From: Candidatus Moraniibacteriota bacterium
Lineage (GTDB): Bacteria; Patescibacteriota; Minisyncoccia; Moranbacterales; UBA2206
Direction: 5' to 3'
Length of the DNA: 43,323 nucleotides
NCBI GenBank assembly: GCA_030679995.1
Contig: JAUXSK010000025.1
Location: forward strand, 1-43,323
Shown here: in pieces, positions 7,251 through 14,445 of the stretch
Numbering within the stretch: the first letter of the stretch is position 1
Layout of the letters: each line of letters opens with the position of its first letter
Program-made: the position numbers and the translations under genes
Notes under the pieces: generated by a model
The model's database searches: none
What the model saw: the letters and a program-made list of their open reading frames with translations, nothing else
What the model was told of the DNA's origin: nothing

Positions 7251-7633
7251 TGGTTGAATTTTAAAATTAAAATTGCGGCCAAAACGATGCCGATCAGATC
7301 GATCGCCACATCCCTCGGCGTACCCGTCCGGCCGAAAACGAAAGTCTGGTGCCATTCATCGGAAGAGGCATATAACAAAGCTAAAACGGAAGAAAACAGC
7401 AAAGCTCGCTTTTGGGAAATATTTCGCGAAAACGCCCAATATAATAAAAAATTTAAAATAAAATATTCGATGATATGGAAAGCTTTCCTCTCAATGAAAT
7501 AGAACAAATTGAAAGGCCGGATGTCGTGCCCTTCCATAGCCGAAAGACCGAAAATCACTGCTAGCCAGACCAGCACCGCCAGCCACGGCAATATTTTTTC
7601 TAATTTATCACTTCCCATATCTATATTCCACAT
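7235..7633 (-). CDS. VanZ-like family membrane protein (132 aa)
   Basis: A small protein with about four hydrophobic segments (near residues 15-32, 52-68, 77-90, 108-126) and the VanZ-like signature SSDEWHQTFVFGRTGTPRDVAIDLIG near residues 89-114. VanZ-like proteins are integral membrane proteins of mostly unknown activity, some linked to glycopeptide resistance. The start at 7633 has GGAGGGG upstream, inside hypD; a second Met lies at 7618. It overlaps hypD at its start and hypE at its stop, so it is locked into the hyp operon. No known role in hydrogenase maturation explains this. Confidence 0.85.
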   Translation of the reverse strand: MWNIDMGSDKLEKILPWLAVLVWLAVIFGLSAMEGHDIRPFNLFYFIERKAFHIIEYFILNFLLYWAFSRNISQKRALLFSSVLALLYASSDEWHQTFVFGRTGTPRDVAIDLIGIVLAAILILKFNQWKKK

Positions 7634-8648
7634 TACAACTCCCCTCCACCGAAACCATACAGGCGCCTTGCGGTTTGTCCGGCGTACAGACCCGTCCGAA
7701 AAGCGGACAGCCTTGCGGCTCGATCAATCCCTGCAATACCAAACCGCATTTGCAAGCTGACGGTTTGGGCTTTATCTCTTTTTTTATTTTTCCAATCAAA
7801 TCCCGATACATAAATTCCGCGTCTTGCTTTTGATATTTTTTCCGGATTTTCAAACCGGAACCCTTGATTTCCCCCAACCCCCGCCACCTCGCATCACTCG
7901 TTTCAAAAACTTCCGCGATCAACTTGCGCGCTTTCAGATTACCTTCTTTTCTGACCAAGCGCGGATAAGCGTTTTCCACCTCTTTCCTGCCTTCCAGGAT
8001 TTGCGTCAAAAGCATCTCGATCGCCCGCAAAACATCTTCACCGGAAAAGCCAGCCACGACTTGCGGGATCTTGAATTGCCGATAGGCTTCCGTGCCGATG
8101 ATCGCGCTGACATGCCCCGGATCGATGAAGCCGTCGACTTTGATTTTCTTGTCAGCCAACAGCGCCGCCATCGCCGGCGGAAAAAGCTTATGGGCGCAAT
8201 AGACTATCAACCCTGCTTTGATCGCCCAAGCCGTCATACCCGTGGTCGTTTCAAAACCCAAACCAAAAAACACCAAACCGGGTTTTCCTTTGGCCATCGC
8301 CACCGCTTCCGCGATATCATACACGACCGACACATCCGCGCCTTTCCGCCGGGCCCCTTCCAAGCTCATCAGATTGCCCGGTACATTAAGCGTGTCGCCG
8401 TAAGCCGCCACCGGTACGCCTGAGAGCGCCAGGCCGGCCATCACGTCGATATCCGATTGGTCGGTCACGCACACCGGACAGCCCGGGCCGGAAACTAATT
8501 TTACATTCTTAGGCATCAAGCTCTTGATTCCATTCTGCGCGATCGTTTGCGAATGCGTCCCGCACAATTCCATCAGACGCAAAGGCCGGCCGATTTTGCT
8601 AGCCTTATTATGGATACTTTGTAGAATTTTTTTATTTCCTGATTTCAT
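7608..8648 (-). CDS. hypD: hydrogenase maturation protein HypD (346 aa)
   Basis: HypD, with HypC, is the scaffold on which Fe(CN)2CO is assembled. Visible hallmarks are LCGTH (C29), GPGCPVC (C57, C60), GFETTTG, and FIDPGHVS in the middle. A C-terminal 4Fe-4S cysteine set lies in CKCGLVLQGLIEPQGCP and GRVCTPDKPQGACMVSVEGSC. The length is normal. Its ATG overlaps the hypC stop (ATGA), indicating tight coupling with its partner protein. Confidence 0.97.
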   Translation of the reverse strand: MKSGNKKILQSIHNKASKIGRPLRLMELCGTHSQTIAQNGIKSLMPKNVKLVSGPGCPVCVTDQSDIDVMAGLALSGVPVAAYGDTLNVPGNLMSLEGARRKGADVSVVYDIAEAVAMAKGKPGLVFFGLGFETTTGMTAWAIKAGLIVYCAHKLFPPAMAALLADKKIKVDGFIDPGHVSAIIGTEAYRQFKIPQVVAGFSGEDVLRAIEMLLTQILEGRKEVENAYPRLVRKEGNLKARKLIAEVFETSDARWRGLGEIKGSGLKIRKKYQKQDAEFMYRDLIGKIKKEIKPKPSACKCGLVLQGLIEPQGCPLFGRVCTPDKPQGACMVSVEGSCNVEYRYGK

Positions 8649-8848
8649 TTATTACCCAAATAACCCTGGATATCCGCCACCACTTCCGGTTCCATCTTTT
8701 CGATGGCGAAGCCGGCATGCACCATCACGAAATCGCCGGCTTCCACGTCGACCATCACGATGTTGATATCTTTGCGGATGCCGTTGAAATCAACTTCAGC
8801 GATTTGCCCTTTGATTTTCAAAATTTTACCCGGTATAGCCAAACACAT
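8645..8848 (-). CDS. hypC: hydrogenase maturation chaperone HypC (67 aa)
   Basis: HypC binds the iron-cyanide precursor with HypD and passes it to the large subunit. The N-terminus MCLAIPGKI has the essential Cys2, and VHAGFAIEKM is the second family hallmark. The protein is short but complete. It is the first of the overlapping chain hypC-hypD-vanZ-like-hypE and follows hydA after about 100 nt of AT-rich repeat. Confidence 0.96.
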   Translation of the reverse strand: MCLAIPGKILKIKGQIAEVDFNGIRKDINIVMVDVEAGDFVMVHAGFAIEKMEPEVVADIQGYLGNK

Positions 8849-8948
8849 ATGATCAGTAATTTTAAATTTTAAATTACAAATTTTAAATCAATTCAATAAT
8901 GGATAAATTTAAAAATCTGACATTCATTTAAAATTTAAAACTTATAAT
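8849..8948. repeat. AT-rich interspersed repeat between hydA-like and hypC genes
   Basis: Repeated AAATTTTAAATT, TAAAATTTAAAAC and TACAAATTTTAAATC words occur here, the same family as at positions 1-131. No promoter or terminator stands out. Confidence 0.45.
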
Positions 8949-10355
8949 TTAAAATTTCCGCGATTGACCTCCCCCATTCACGCATCCGCCCGGACAGACC
9001 ATGCATTCGATGATTTTCGTCCTGATCCGGCCCTTGTCCAGGTCGCGCAGGATATTTTTTATCTGCGGCACCCCGTCCGCCGCGATATATTCCCCTCCGG
9101 TCTTCTTGGCGAGCATTTCCGCCGCTCCGCCCGCATGCGCCATATTTTTGACGCTTTCATTTTTCACAGCGAAATCCTTGCCAAAACCAGTGCTTTTTAT
9201 TTCCGCCAATTTAAGATTTTTTTGTCTGATCAGCCGGCCCAGCTCCCTGACAGTCAGGACATAGCCGAGATTGCCACTCCTGTCTTTTTTCTTGGCCACG
9301 CACGAGGAAATGGAAATGACCACGATATCTTGCGGATTGATCTTATGCTGTTTGGCATAACCGTTTTTGATGGCCTGCGCCATCAATTCATCCGGATTGG
9401 CGACATCCAGGATATTGTCCTTGAACTGCGGATAATATTTATCCACCAATAAATTAAAGGACGGGCAATGGCTGAGCATCAAATTGCCCTTGCCACTTTT
9501 TTTGATGGCCTGCGCCATTTTTTCCAGCGCCGATTCCATTCCGAACCCTAAATCAAAAACTTTTTCAAAACCCAGCGCTTCCAGCACGCCGATCAATTTT
9601 CCGACCGAATCGATTTCCGGCTGTTCCAAAGCGACCGATTCCAAAACAGCTGGATCAACCAAAGCGATAGCCATCTTTTTCAAATCATCCAGTTCGCCTA
9701 TGATCTTATCCAAATCATTTTTGTCCGTCAGTGCTCCCGTCGGGCAATTTTTCACGCACTGCCCGCAAAAGATGCAGTCCAGCGGTTTTTCATAGGGCGT
9801 GCCCACCACTACGTCGCCCGCCCGGTTATTGAAAGAAAATTCTTTGATCGGACAGATATTGACGCATCTCCGACACTCCACGCACAATTCAGTCGTCCGG
9901 GAAACACAAGAATTACCCTCATCCACCACCACCCGCGAACGGTTGTCTTTCAGTAAATCAAGATTTTCATGATCTGTCATCTCTTCTTTGCGAGGAATGA
10001 AATGGAAATTTTCGATTTTCTGTTCCGTCGCCAAATTCTGCAGTTCGCAACGCTGGTTTTTTTTACAAGTGACGCATTTGCCGGCATGGTCCGCCCACAA
10101 CAATTCCAGGTTGATCCGCCGAGCCTGGGAAATTTTTTCACTTTCCGTCACGATTTCCATCCCTTCGGAAACTTTTGTATTGCAAGAAGTCATCAGGCGC
10201 CCGCCGCATTCCACCACGCAAATCCGGCACACGCCTTCATGAATCCCTTTCATCCCGCAAAGTGTCGGGATTTTTATGCCGCTTCTCAAACAAACCTGAA
10301 AAATCGTTTCCCCGGGCTTTGTTGCAATATCTTGATCGTTGATTTTTATTTTCAT
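8949..10355 (-). CDS. hydA: HydA-type Fe-S subunit with remnant [FeFe]-hydrogenase H-domain (468 aa)
   Basis: An electron-transfer subunit. The order is: N-terminal 2Fe-2S ferredoxin/NuoG-like domain (C33, C43, C46, C58); a His-Cys 4Fe-4S motif (H90, C94, C97, C103); two ferredoxin-type 4Fe-4S motifs (C158/161/164/168 and C194/197/200/204); then a region related to the [FeFe]-hydrogenase H-domain. That region keeps the four cysteines that bind the H-cluster cubane: C297 in LSHCPSF, C352 in SSCVAKK, C454 and C458 in CMVCPGGCVNGGGQ. However, the proton-relay Cys position before C297 is His, the MPC motif is SSC, about 40 residues are missing between the second and third motifs, and the protein stops right after GGGQ. 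It is therefore probably a Fe-S relay rather than an active hydrogenase, as expected for the HydA of a HydABCSL complex. Confidence 0.88.
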   Translation of the reverse strand: MKIKINDQDIATKPGETIFQVCLRSGIKIPTLCGMKGIHEGVCRICVVECGGRLMTSCNTKVSEGMEIVTESEKISQARRINLELLWADHAGKCVTCKKNQRCELQNLATEQKIENFHFIPRKEEMTDHENLDLLKDNRSRVVVDEGNSCVSRTTELCVECRRCVNICPIKEFSFNNRAGDVVVGTPYEKPLDCIFCGQCVKNCPTGALTDKNDLDKIIGELDDLKKMAIALVDPAVLESVALEQPEIDSVGKLIGVLEALGFEKVFDLGFGMESALEKMAQAIKKSGKGNLMLSHCPSFNLLVDKYYPQFKDNILDVANPDELMAQAIKNGYAKQHKINPQDIVVISISSCVAKKKDRSGNLGYVLTVRELGRLIRQKNLKLAEIKSTGFGKDFAVKNESVKNMAHAGGAAEMLAKKTGGEYIAADGVPQIKNILRDLDKGRIRTKIIECMVCPGGCVNGGGQSRKF

Positions 10356-10420
10356 AATATGTTAATTGCAAAATAATTTTAATTTTTGATGGATTTCCGT
10401 TTGAAAGTCCGGATTTTATC

Positions 10421-10461
10421 TGAAATTTTTCTCCGGGCGCGTTGAATGAGGAAAAATTTCA
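10421..10461. repeat. 11-bp perfect inverted repeat between hydB and hydA
   Basis: TGAAATTTTTC (10421-10431) and GAAAAATTTCA (10451-10461) are perfect complements separated by 19 nt, in the 150-nt spacer upstream of hydA. It could be a hairpin or a protein-binding site; nothing shows which. The rest of the spacer is AT-rich without another clear signal. Confidence 0.4.
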
Positions 10462-10505
10462 ACTATGAAATACGCGATTTGAGTTAAATTCAGAGAAAAT
10501 TAAAA

Positions 10506-11750
10506 TTATTTGGAAATCTTATAAATTTCATCGCGAAAATTGTCCAGCGCATCCGAGAAAGCGGTAGCCGCGAATTTGCCCAGCGGACAAAAAGTCGTAT
10601 TATTCAAAGTCCACAAGATATCTTGGATAGCCGCCACATCCCGCTCCGACACTTCCCCGTCTTGCAACCGCTTGGCAATTTCCCATAAACGGAAAGTCCC
10701 CTCGCGGCACGGCACGCATTTGCCACAGGATTCCCGACGGAAAAACCCGGTCCAAGACAGCAACAATTCATGGATATCAGCCGTCTTATCCACCACCAGC
10801 ACCGCTCCGGATCCCAGTGGGATCTTCGCTTCGCAATCATATTCCAATTTCAATTTCAAATCCTTTTCCATAGCCAGCCGGCCCGATGACCCGCCTATTT
10901 GCGCGAACCAAAAATCCTTGCCCGCTTGGATGCCGCCAGCATACTTCCCGATCAAATCGACCAATTTTATGCCCAACGGCGCCTCAAAAACATCCGGATT
11001 TTCGACTGCTCCGTTCACGATGAACAATTTGGTGCCAGGGGATTTTTTGGAACCGATTTTCGCGTACGCCTTCCCGCCGTTTTCAATTATCCATGGGATG
11101 TTAGTGATGGTTTCCGCGTTATTTATCGCTGTCGGCTGGCCGAACAGCCCGCACTGGGTCGGATAGGGCGGCCGCGCTTTCGGCTCGCCGCGATTGCCCT
11201 CGATGGAATTGATAAGCGCCGTTTCTTCCCCGCAAATATACGCCCCGGCACCCGCGAAAAGTTCCATTTCCAAACCATATTTAGAGCCTAAAATATTTTC
11301 GCCAATAAAGTCTTTTTCCTGGGCCTGTTCCACTGCCCGCTCCAAAATTTCGATTTCTTTCTGATAATTGCCGTTGATATAAATAAAAGCCTTCCGTGCG
11401 CCTACAGCCAGAGCTCCAATAATAATGCCCTCCAATAGCATATGAGGATCGTTATCCACGATCGACCGGTCCTTGTAGGTCCCCGGCTCGGATTCGTCCA
11501 GGTTGCAAATGAAATACTTCTCCTTGCTTTTTTCCGAAGCCACGCATTCAAGCTTCCGACCGGTCGGAAAACCGGCTCCGCCCCGTCCACACAATCCAGA
11601 AGTTTTAATTTCCTCCAAAACCGATTGCGGGGACATCTCCGCCACGAATTTGCGCAAAGCCCGATAACCGCCAGCCGCGATATATTCCTCTATCTGATTA
11701 GGATTTATGCGCCCCCAATTTTTGGTTATTATTTTTATTTCCTTCTTCAT
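10506..11750 (-). CDS. hydB: NuoF/HydB-type NADH- and FMN-binding subunit
   Basis: Diaphorase subunit that exchanges electrons with NAD(H) through FMN. It contains the NADH-binding GRGGAGFPTGRK, the FMN-binding GAGAYICGEETALINSIEG and the 4Fe-4S motif ESCGKCVPCREGT with a distal Cys in NNTTFCPLG. About 414 aa from the chosen start, it is the NuoF core only: the thioredoxin-like N-terminal and ferredoxin-like C-terminal domains of long HydB proteins are absent. The Met at 11750 (MKKEIKI) is chosen because TATAAT ends exactly six bases before it; a Met two codons upstream (11756) would abut the -10. Its partners are HydA downstream and HydC, which is separated by a plus-strand gene and an RNA. 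Confidence 0.94.
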   Translation of the reverse strand: MKKEIKIITKNWGRINPNQIEEYIAAGGYRALRKFVAEMSPQSVLEEIKTSGLCGRGGAGFPTGRKLECVASEKSKEKYFICNLDESEPGTYKDRSIVDNDPHMLLEGIIIGALAVGARKAFIYINGNYQKEIEILERAVEQAQEKDFIGENILGSKYGLEMELFAGAGAYICGEETALINSIEGNRGEPKARPPYPTQCGLFGQPTAINNAETITNIPWIIENGGKAYAKIGSKKSPGTKLFIVNGAVENPDVFEAPLGIKLVDLIGKYAGGIQAGKDFWFAQIGGSSGRLAMEKDLKLKLEYDCEAKIPLGSGAVLVVDKTADIHELLLSWTGFFRRESCGKCVPCREGTFRLWEIAKRLQDGEVSERDVAAIQDILWTLNNTTFCPLGKFAATAFSDALDNFRDEIYKISK

Positions 11751-11756
11751 TTCCAT

Positions 11757-11762
11757 ATTATA
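11757..11762 (-). promoter_or_regulatory. -10 element (TATAAT) of hydB, leaderless-type start
   Basis: On the minus strand TATAAT is followed by six bases and the ATG at 11750. The -35 region is weak. The geometry predicts an mRNA that begins at the start codon, as for hydC and the hypF-like gene. The remaining stretch 11790-12012 shows no gene or other signal. Confidence 0.5.
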
Positions 11763-12012
11763 TCGCAACAACCATATTTTGCATATCAAACCGATAAATC
11801 GCCTGTCACTATCTTAGCTTGCCGCTTGGCCTGGAGCGTTCCCAAAACTAAGTTTTTGAGAGCGCCATTCCCATCCATAAAGCTTAATTTTGCTGGATTA
11901 TGAAAAAGTCCCGATCTGATAAAAATAACCGCGCGCACTCATTATGCCACGATTTATCAGTAAAATATCCTCTGTTATTCTTGCTTTGTTTGCGCCCCAA
12001 ACAGCCTCAGTC

Positions 12013-12041
12013 TTTACAAAACGATGTTTTTGGTGTATAAT
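12013..12041 (+). promoter_or_regulatory. sigma70-type promoter of the orphan plus-strand gene
   Basis: TTTACA (12013-12018), a 17-nt spacer and TATAAT (12036-12041) make a near-consensus promoter. Transcription would start near 12048, giving a leader of about 105 nt before the ATG at 12153. Confidence 0.7.
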
Positions 12042-12152
12042 TAAAAATCGTGCTTAATTTTAATCGCCGCCAGTTTGACTTTTAGATTAAACCCGGTATC
12101 ATTTAAAGAATACTGGCACATTCCAATACATTCAAACAATTCGGGGGTCACA

Positions 12153-12689
12153 ATGCAAAAAGAAATTTCTACGGACGAAATTATCGAAGCGTTAGGCACT
12201 ATAATTTCAGGCGAGGATTCCAAAGCCGCAAAAGAAATCCTAAAGGGACTCAAAAAATCCCATTCTGAAATAATCCAGGACATGCTGGAATTAATGACAC
12301 AGAAGGCTTTGAAGGCAGGGATATTTTTCCACCCTGATTCCAAGGTGACCGTGCTTGATCCGGCCCACAATCCGAATTACTCAATACTTATGTGTCCCGT
12401 ATTATCGGATTATCATCCAGGTGTAATGTTCCGATGGGCGTTTACAGAAGTTGAAAACGGTAAACATTACCTGCCTGATGATACTCTTGTATCATATGGC
12501 TATTCAGATTACATCATCCTGCTGATAGACGTAGCTGCCGAATGTGACAGCCACGTAGTCAGAAGGATAACCGAAATGGCCCGACAAATTTCACCGAAGA
12601 CAGTCGTCATTGTGATGGCCGTCATAAGCCGCGGTTTTACGGCCGAGAGCTTGGGAGTGGATGAATTCTATCCCCTCTTGGAGTTATAG
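12153..12689 (+). CDS. uncharacterised protein, monocistronic orphan gene between hydB and hydC (178 aa)
   Basis: I do not recognise this protein. The start MQKEISTDEI is chosen because GGGGGT lies about five bases upstream; the frame is open further upstream but without a better signal. The N-terminal 60 residues look helical (EALGTII, AAKEILKGLKK, QDMLELMTQKA). The rest alternates strands and helices. The segment YIILLIDVAAECDSHVVRRITEMARQ followed by TVVIVMAVIS faintly recalls the core of a phosphoribosyltransferase-type fold, but the usual acidic PRPP loop is not there. It has its own promoter and its own terminator and runs against all neighbouring genes, so it is a self-contained unit inserted between two subunit genes of one enzyme. 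Confidence 0.75.
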   Translation: MQKEISTDEIIEALGTIISGEDSKAAKEILKGLKKSHSEIIQDMLELMTQKALKAGIFFHPDSKVTVLDPAHNPNYSILMCPVLSDYHPGVMFRWAFTEVENGKHYLPDDTLVSYGYSDYIILLIDVAAECDSHVVRRITEMARQISPKTVVIVMAVISRGFTAESLGVDEFYPLLEL

Positions 12690-12717
12690 ACGACTCCCGC
12701 CGTATCCGCCACTAACA

Positions 12718-12751
12718 AGAGGTTGCCAATCCTGGCGACCTCTATTTTTTT
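12718..12751 (+). terminator. intrinsic terminator of the orphan gene
   Basis: AGAGGTTGCC and GGCGACCTCT form a 10-bp stem (one G-U pair) with a six-base loop, followed by ATTTTTTT. It lies 29 nt after the stop. Confidence 0.88.
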
Positions 12752-12797
12752 AGAAAAATCCGATTACTACCGGACTGGCGTAATTTTACGGATAGCT

Positions 12798-12803
12798 TAT
12801 AAT
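12798..12803 (+). promoter_or_regulatory. -10 element (TATAAT) of the small RNA gene
   Basis: A perfect TATAAT; the -35 at 12775-12780 (CTGGCG) is weak. The predicted start, seven bases downstream at 12811, coincides with the first base of the closing stem of the RNA. Confidence 0.6.
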
Positions 12804-12810
12804 ATGATAA

Positions 12811-12990
12811 AGCCTTCAGAATGGAGAGGTGAAAAATTGAGACCCACCTGGTTTTTCAGGGAAAAAATTATTTTTTTCCGTTAAATTTTTCAAGGGACTC
12901 ACACGCCTAGGAATCCGTCCACGGACGGGCTCCCGCGCTCCTGCATTGAGGGCTTTACTGAAAAATCGAGGCTATGCCTCGATTTTTTTT
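12811..12990 (+). ncRNA. candidate structured small RNA, about 180 nt (6S-like shape, family not identified)
   Basis: No open frame explains this stretch, but it has RNA-gene architecture. A TATAAT stands seven bases before 12811. The 5' end AGCCTTCA (12811-12818) pairs completely with TGAGGGCT (12947-12954, one G-U pair). The helix continues with AT/AT and GGAG (12823-12826) pairing with CTCC (12938-12941). Inside, GAGACCC can pair with GGGACTC, and small hairpins form at CCTG/CAGG, at the GGAAAAAA/TTTTTTCC type arms and at CCGTC/GACGG near 12916-12929. The 3' end is a strong terminator, AATCGAGGC-TAT-GCCTCGATT plus a T run (12964-12990). A long closing stem around an unstable centre recalls 6S RNA, but I could not match a family signature. 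Confidence 0.6.
12964..12990. terminator. bidirectional terminator of the small RNA and of hydC
   Basis: A nine-base-pair stem AATCGAGGC/GCCTCGATT with a three-base loop, T-run on the plus strand and TTTTT on the minus strand. It ends the RNA on the plus strand and lies seven nt past the hydC stop on the minus strand, so hydC is probably a separate transcript from hydB. Confidence 0.85.
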
Positions 12991-12996
12991 GTCAGA

Positions 12997-13440
12997 TCAA
13001 ATATAGTTGCGCAATATATCATCCACACTGCTGGGCGTCACCTTGGTGAAGACATTGCCATTGACGACCATTACCGGTCCTTGGCCGCATTGTCCCAAAC
13101 AACTGATGATTTCGAGTTTCACTTTAGGATTGAAATCATCGCCAGCCTTAATGCGCAACTGGCTTTCGATTTCACGGATGACTTTAAAACCGCTTTTCAC
13201 CGCGCAGTTGGCGCCGGAACAGACCTGGATGACCAGATCCGGCTGTTTTTTGGTTTTGACCAAGTCATAGAAGCTGGCAGTTTCATAAACCTTGGAAAAC
13301 GGTATGGAAAAATAATCCGCCGTTTTTTGTGCTTCCTCCTCGCCGACATAACCGAAACCGGCGTTGATTTTTTTCAGCGCCGACAATAGGTTTTTTTGCT
13401 CCGGATCGAATTCCAAAAGGATTTTTTCAACTGTTATCAT
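12997..13440 (-). CDS. hydC: NuoE/HydC-type 2Fe-2S thioredoxin-like subunit (147 aa)
   Basis: Small diaphorase subunit that binds one 2Fe-2S cluster next to the NuoF/HydB subunit. The cluster cysteines are in CSGANC and CLGQC (C-x4-C and C-x3-C), with the N-terminal helical part and thioredoxin-like C-terminal part of normal length. The start has TATAAT six bases upstream. It is needed to complete the HydABC-type electron-transfer module, yet it is cut off from hydB by the orphan gene and the small RNA. Confidence 0.93.
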   Translation of the reverse strand: MITVEKILLEFDPEQKNLLSALKKINAGFGYVGEEEAQKTADYFSIPFSKVYETASFYDLVKTKKQPDLVIQVCSGANCAVKSGFKVIREIESQLRIKAGDDFNPKVKLEIISCLGQCGQGPVMVVNGNVFTKVTPSSVDDILRNYI

Positions 13441-13446
13441 ATTCGG

Positions 13447-13452
13447 ATTATA
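13447..13452 (-). promoter_or_regulatory. -10 element (TATAAT) of hydC, leaderless-type start
   Basis: TATAAT, then six bases (13446-13441), then ATG at 13440 on the minus strand, with no Shine-Dalgarno sequence. This is the same spacing as at hydB and the hypF-like gene. Confidence 0.55.
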
Positions 13453-13456
13453 TCAT

Positions 13457-13489
13457 AAAAAACATAAAAGCGAAGCATCGCTGCTTCGC
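13457..13489 (-). terminator. intrinsic terminator of fba
   Basis: On the minus strand GCGAAGC-AGCGAT-GCTTCGC is followed by TTTTATGTTTTTT, 27 nt past the fba stop. It separates the aldolase transcript from hydC. Confidence 0.8.
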
Positions 13490-13515
13490 CAATTATTTTT
13501 AAAAAATCGCGTTTA

Positions 13516-14379
13516 TTATGCTTTCCCATCGCTACCGAACAATCGCATCTTGTGCTTGACACTCTCCTTGACGGCCTTGCGCGCGTCACCCAGGATCGTA
13601 CGCACGTCGAAGCCCGGATCCTTGTCGCTTTTGAAAGTCGTACTCAAGCTGTTCACGAACGCCATCCGCGTGTCCGTGTCCACGTTGAAACAATTGACGC
13701 CCATTTTGATGGCTTGCTCGGCCTTGCCGTCTTCCCAATCTGACGCGCCATGCAAAATGATCGGGATATCGATCAAGCTCCGGATTTTCTCCAACCGCTC
13801 GAAATCGGGAATCTCCCTCTCCACGAAAAACCCGTGCGCGTTGCCAATAGCCACCGCCAACGTATCCACGCCGGTCCTTTCCACAAAATCCTTGGCTTGT
13901 TCCGGATCGGTCATATATTTGTCCCAATCGACCGCGCCCATCTTATGCTCGCTCAGATATGGCACATTGCCCAACTCCCCCTGCACCGCCACGCCCTTTT
14001 CATGGCAAAAACCGACTACTTTCTTGGTCATCTCCACATTATCCACATATTCCTTCCTGGATCCGTCATACATCACCGACGGCCAACCGATTTCCACCGC
14101 CCGTTGCACGATTTCAAAACTGCCGCCATGATCCAAATGGATGGCCACCGGGATTTCCGGCGCGTAAAATTCCACGTCGTTCTTGATAATATTGAAAATC
14201 ATCCGCCCGCCGGCATATTCCATCGTTTTTTCGGTGACCTGGATGATGACCGGTGATTTCAATTCTTGGGCGGCCTCCACGATCGCCCGGGTCGTTTCCA
14301 GATTGATCGTATTGAACGCTCCGACGGCATAACCGCCTTCTCTGGCTTTTGCTAAAATTTCCCTGATATCGACTATCAT
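13516..14379 (-). CDS. fba: class II fructose-bisphosphate aldolase (287 aa)
   Basis: Zinc-dependent aldolase that splits fructose 1,6-bisphosphate to dihydroxyacetone phosphate and glyceraldehyde 3-phosphate. It shows AVGAFNTINLE near the N-terminus, the metal motif AIHLDHGGS (HLDH) near residues 80-85, MYDGSRKEY, GNAHGFF with a Zn-binding His, and ILHGASD with another. NVDTDTR near the C-terminus is the substrate loop. The length is typical. It is followed by a terminator and preceded by tpiA, whose product interconverts its two products. A tagatose-bisphosphate aldolase role cannot be excluded from sequence alone. Confidence 0.95.
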   Translation of the reverse strand: MIVDIREILAKAREGGYAVGAFNTINLETTRAIVEAAQELKSPVIIQVTEKTMEYAGGRMIFNIIKNDVEFYAPEIPVAIHLDHGGSFEIVQRAVEIGWPSVMYDGSRKEYVDNVEMTKKVVGFCHEKGVAVQGELGNVPYLSEHKMGAVDWDKYMTDPEQAKDFVERTGVDTLAVAIGNAHGFFVEREIPDFERLEKIRSLIDIPIILHGASDWEDGKAEQAIKMGVNCFNVDTDTRMAFVNSLSTTFKSDKDPGFDVRTILGDARKAVKESVKHKMRLFGSDGKA

Positions 14380-14445
14380 ACGCTTTAAATTTTAAATTCT
14401 AACTTCAAAATCAATGGCTTAGAATTTAATATTAATTTTTAAAAA
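14380..14445. repeat. AT-rich interspersed repeat between tpiA and fba
   Basis: TTTAAATTTTAAATTCTAAC and related words, the same family as at positions 1-131. No regulatory signal is evident. Confidence 0.4.

Noticed and set aside
8949-10355. Active [FeFe]-hydrogenase
   Set aside because: The H-domain is shortened, two motif positions are changed and the C-terminal part is missing; no hydE, hydF or hydG gene is in the window.
12811-12990. tRNA, SRP RNA or tmRNA identity for the structured RNA
   Set aside because: No T-loop consensus, no SRP GGAA-type apical motif and no tag-peptide frame were found; too short for tmRNA.
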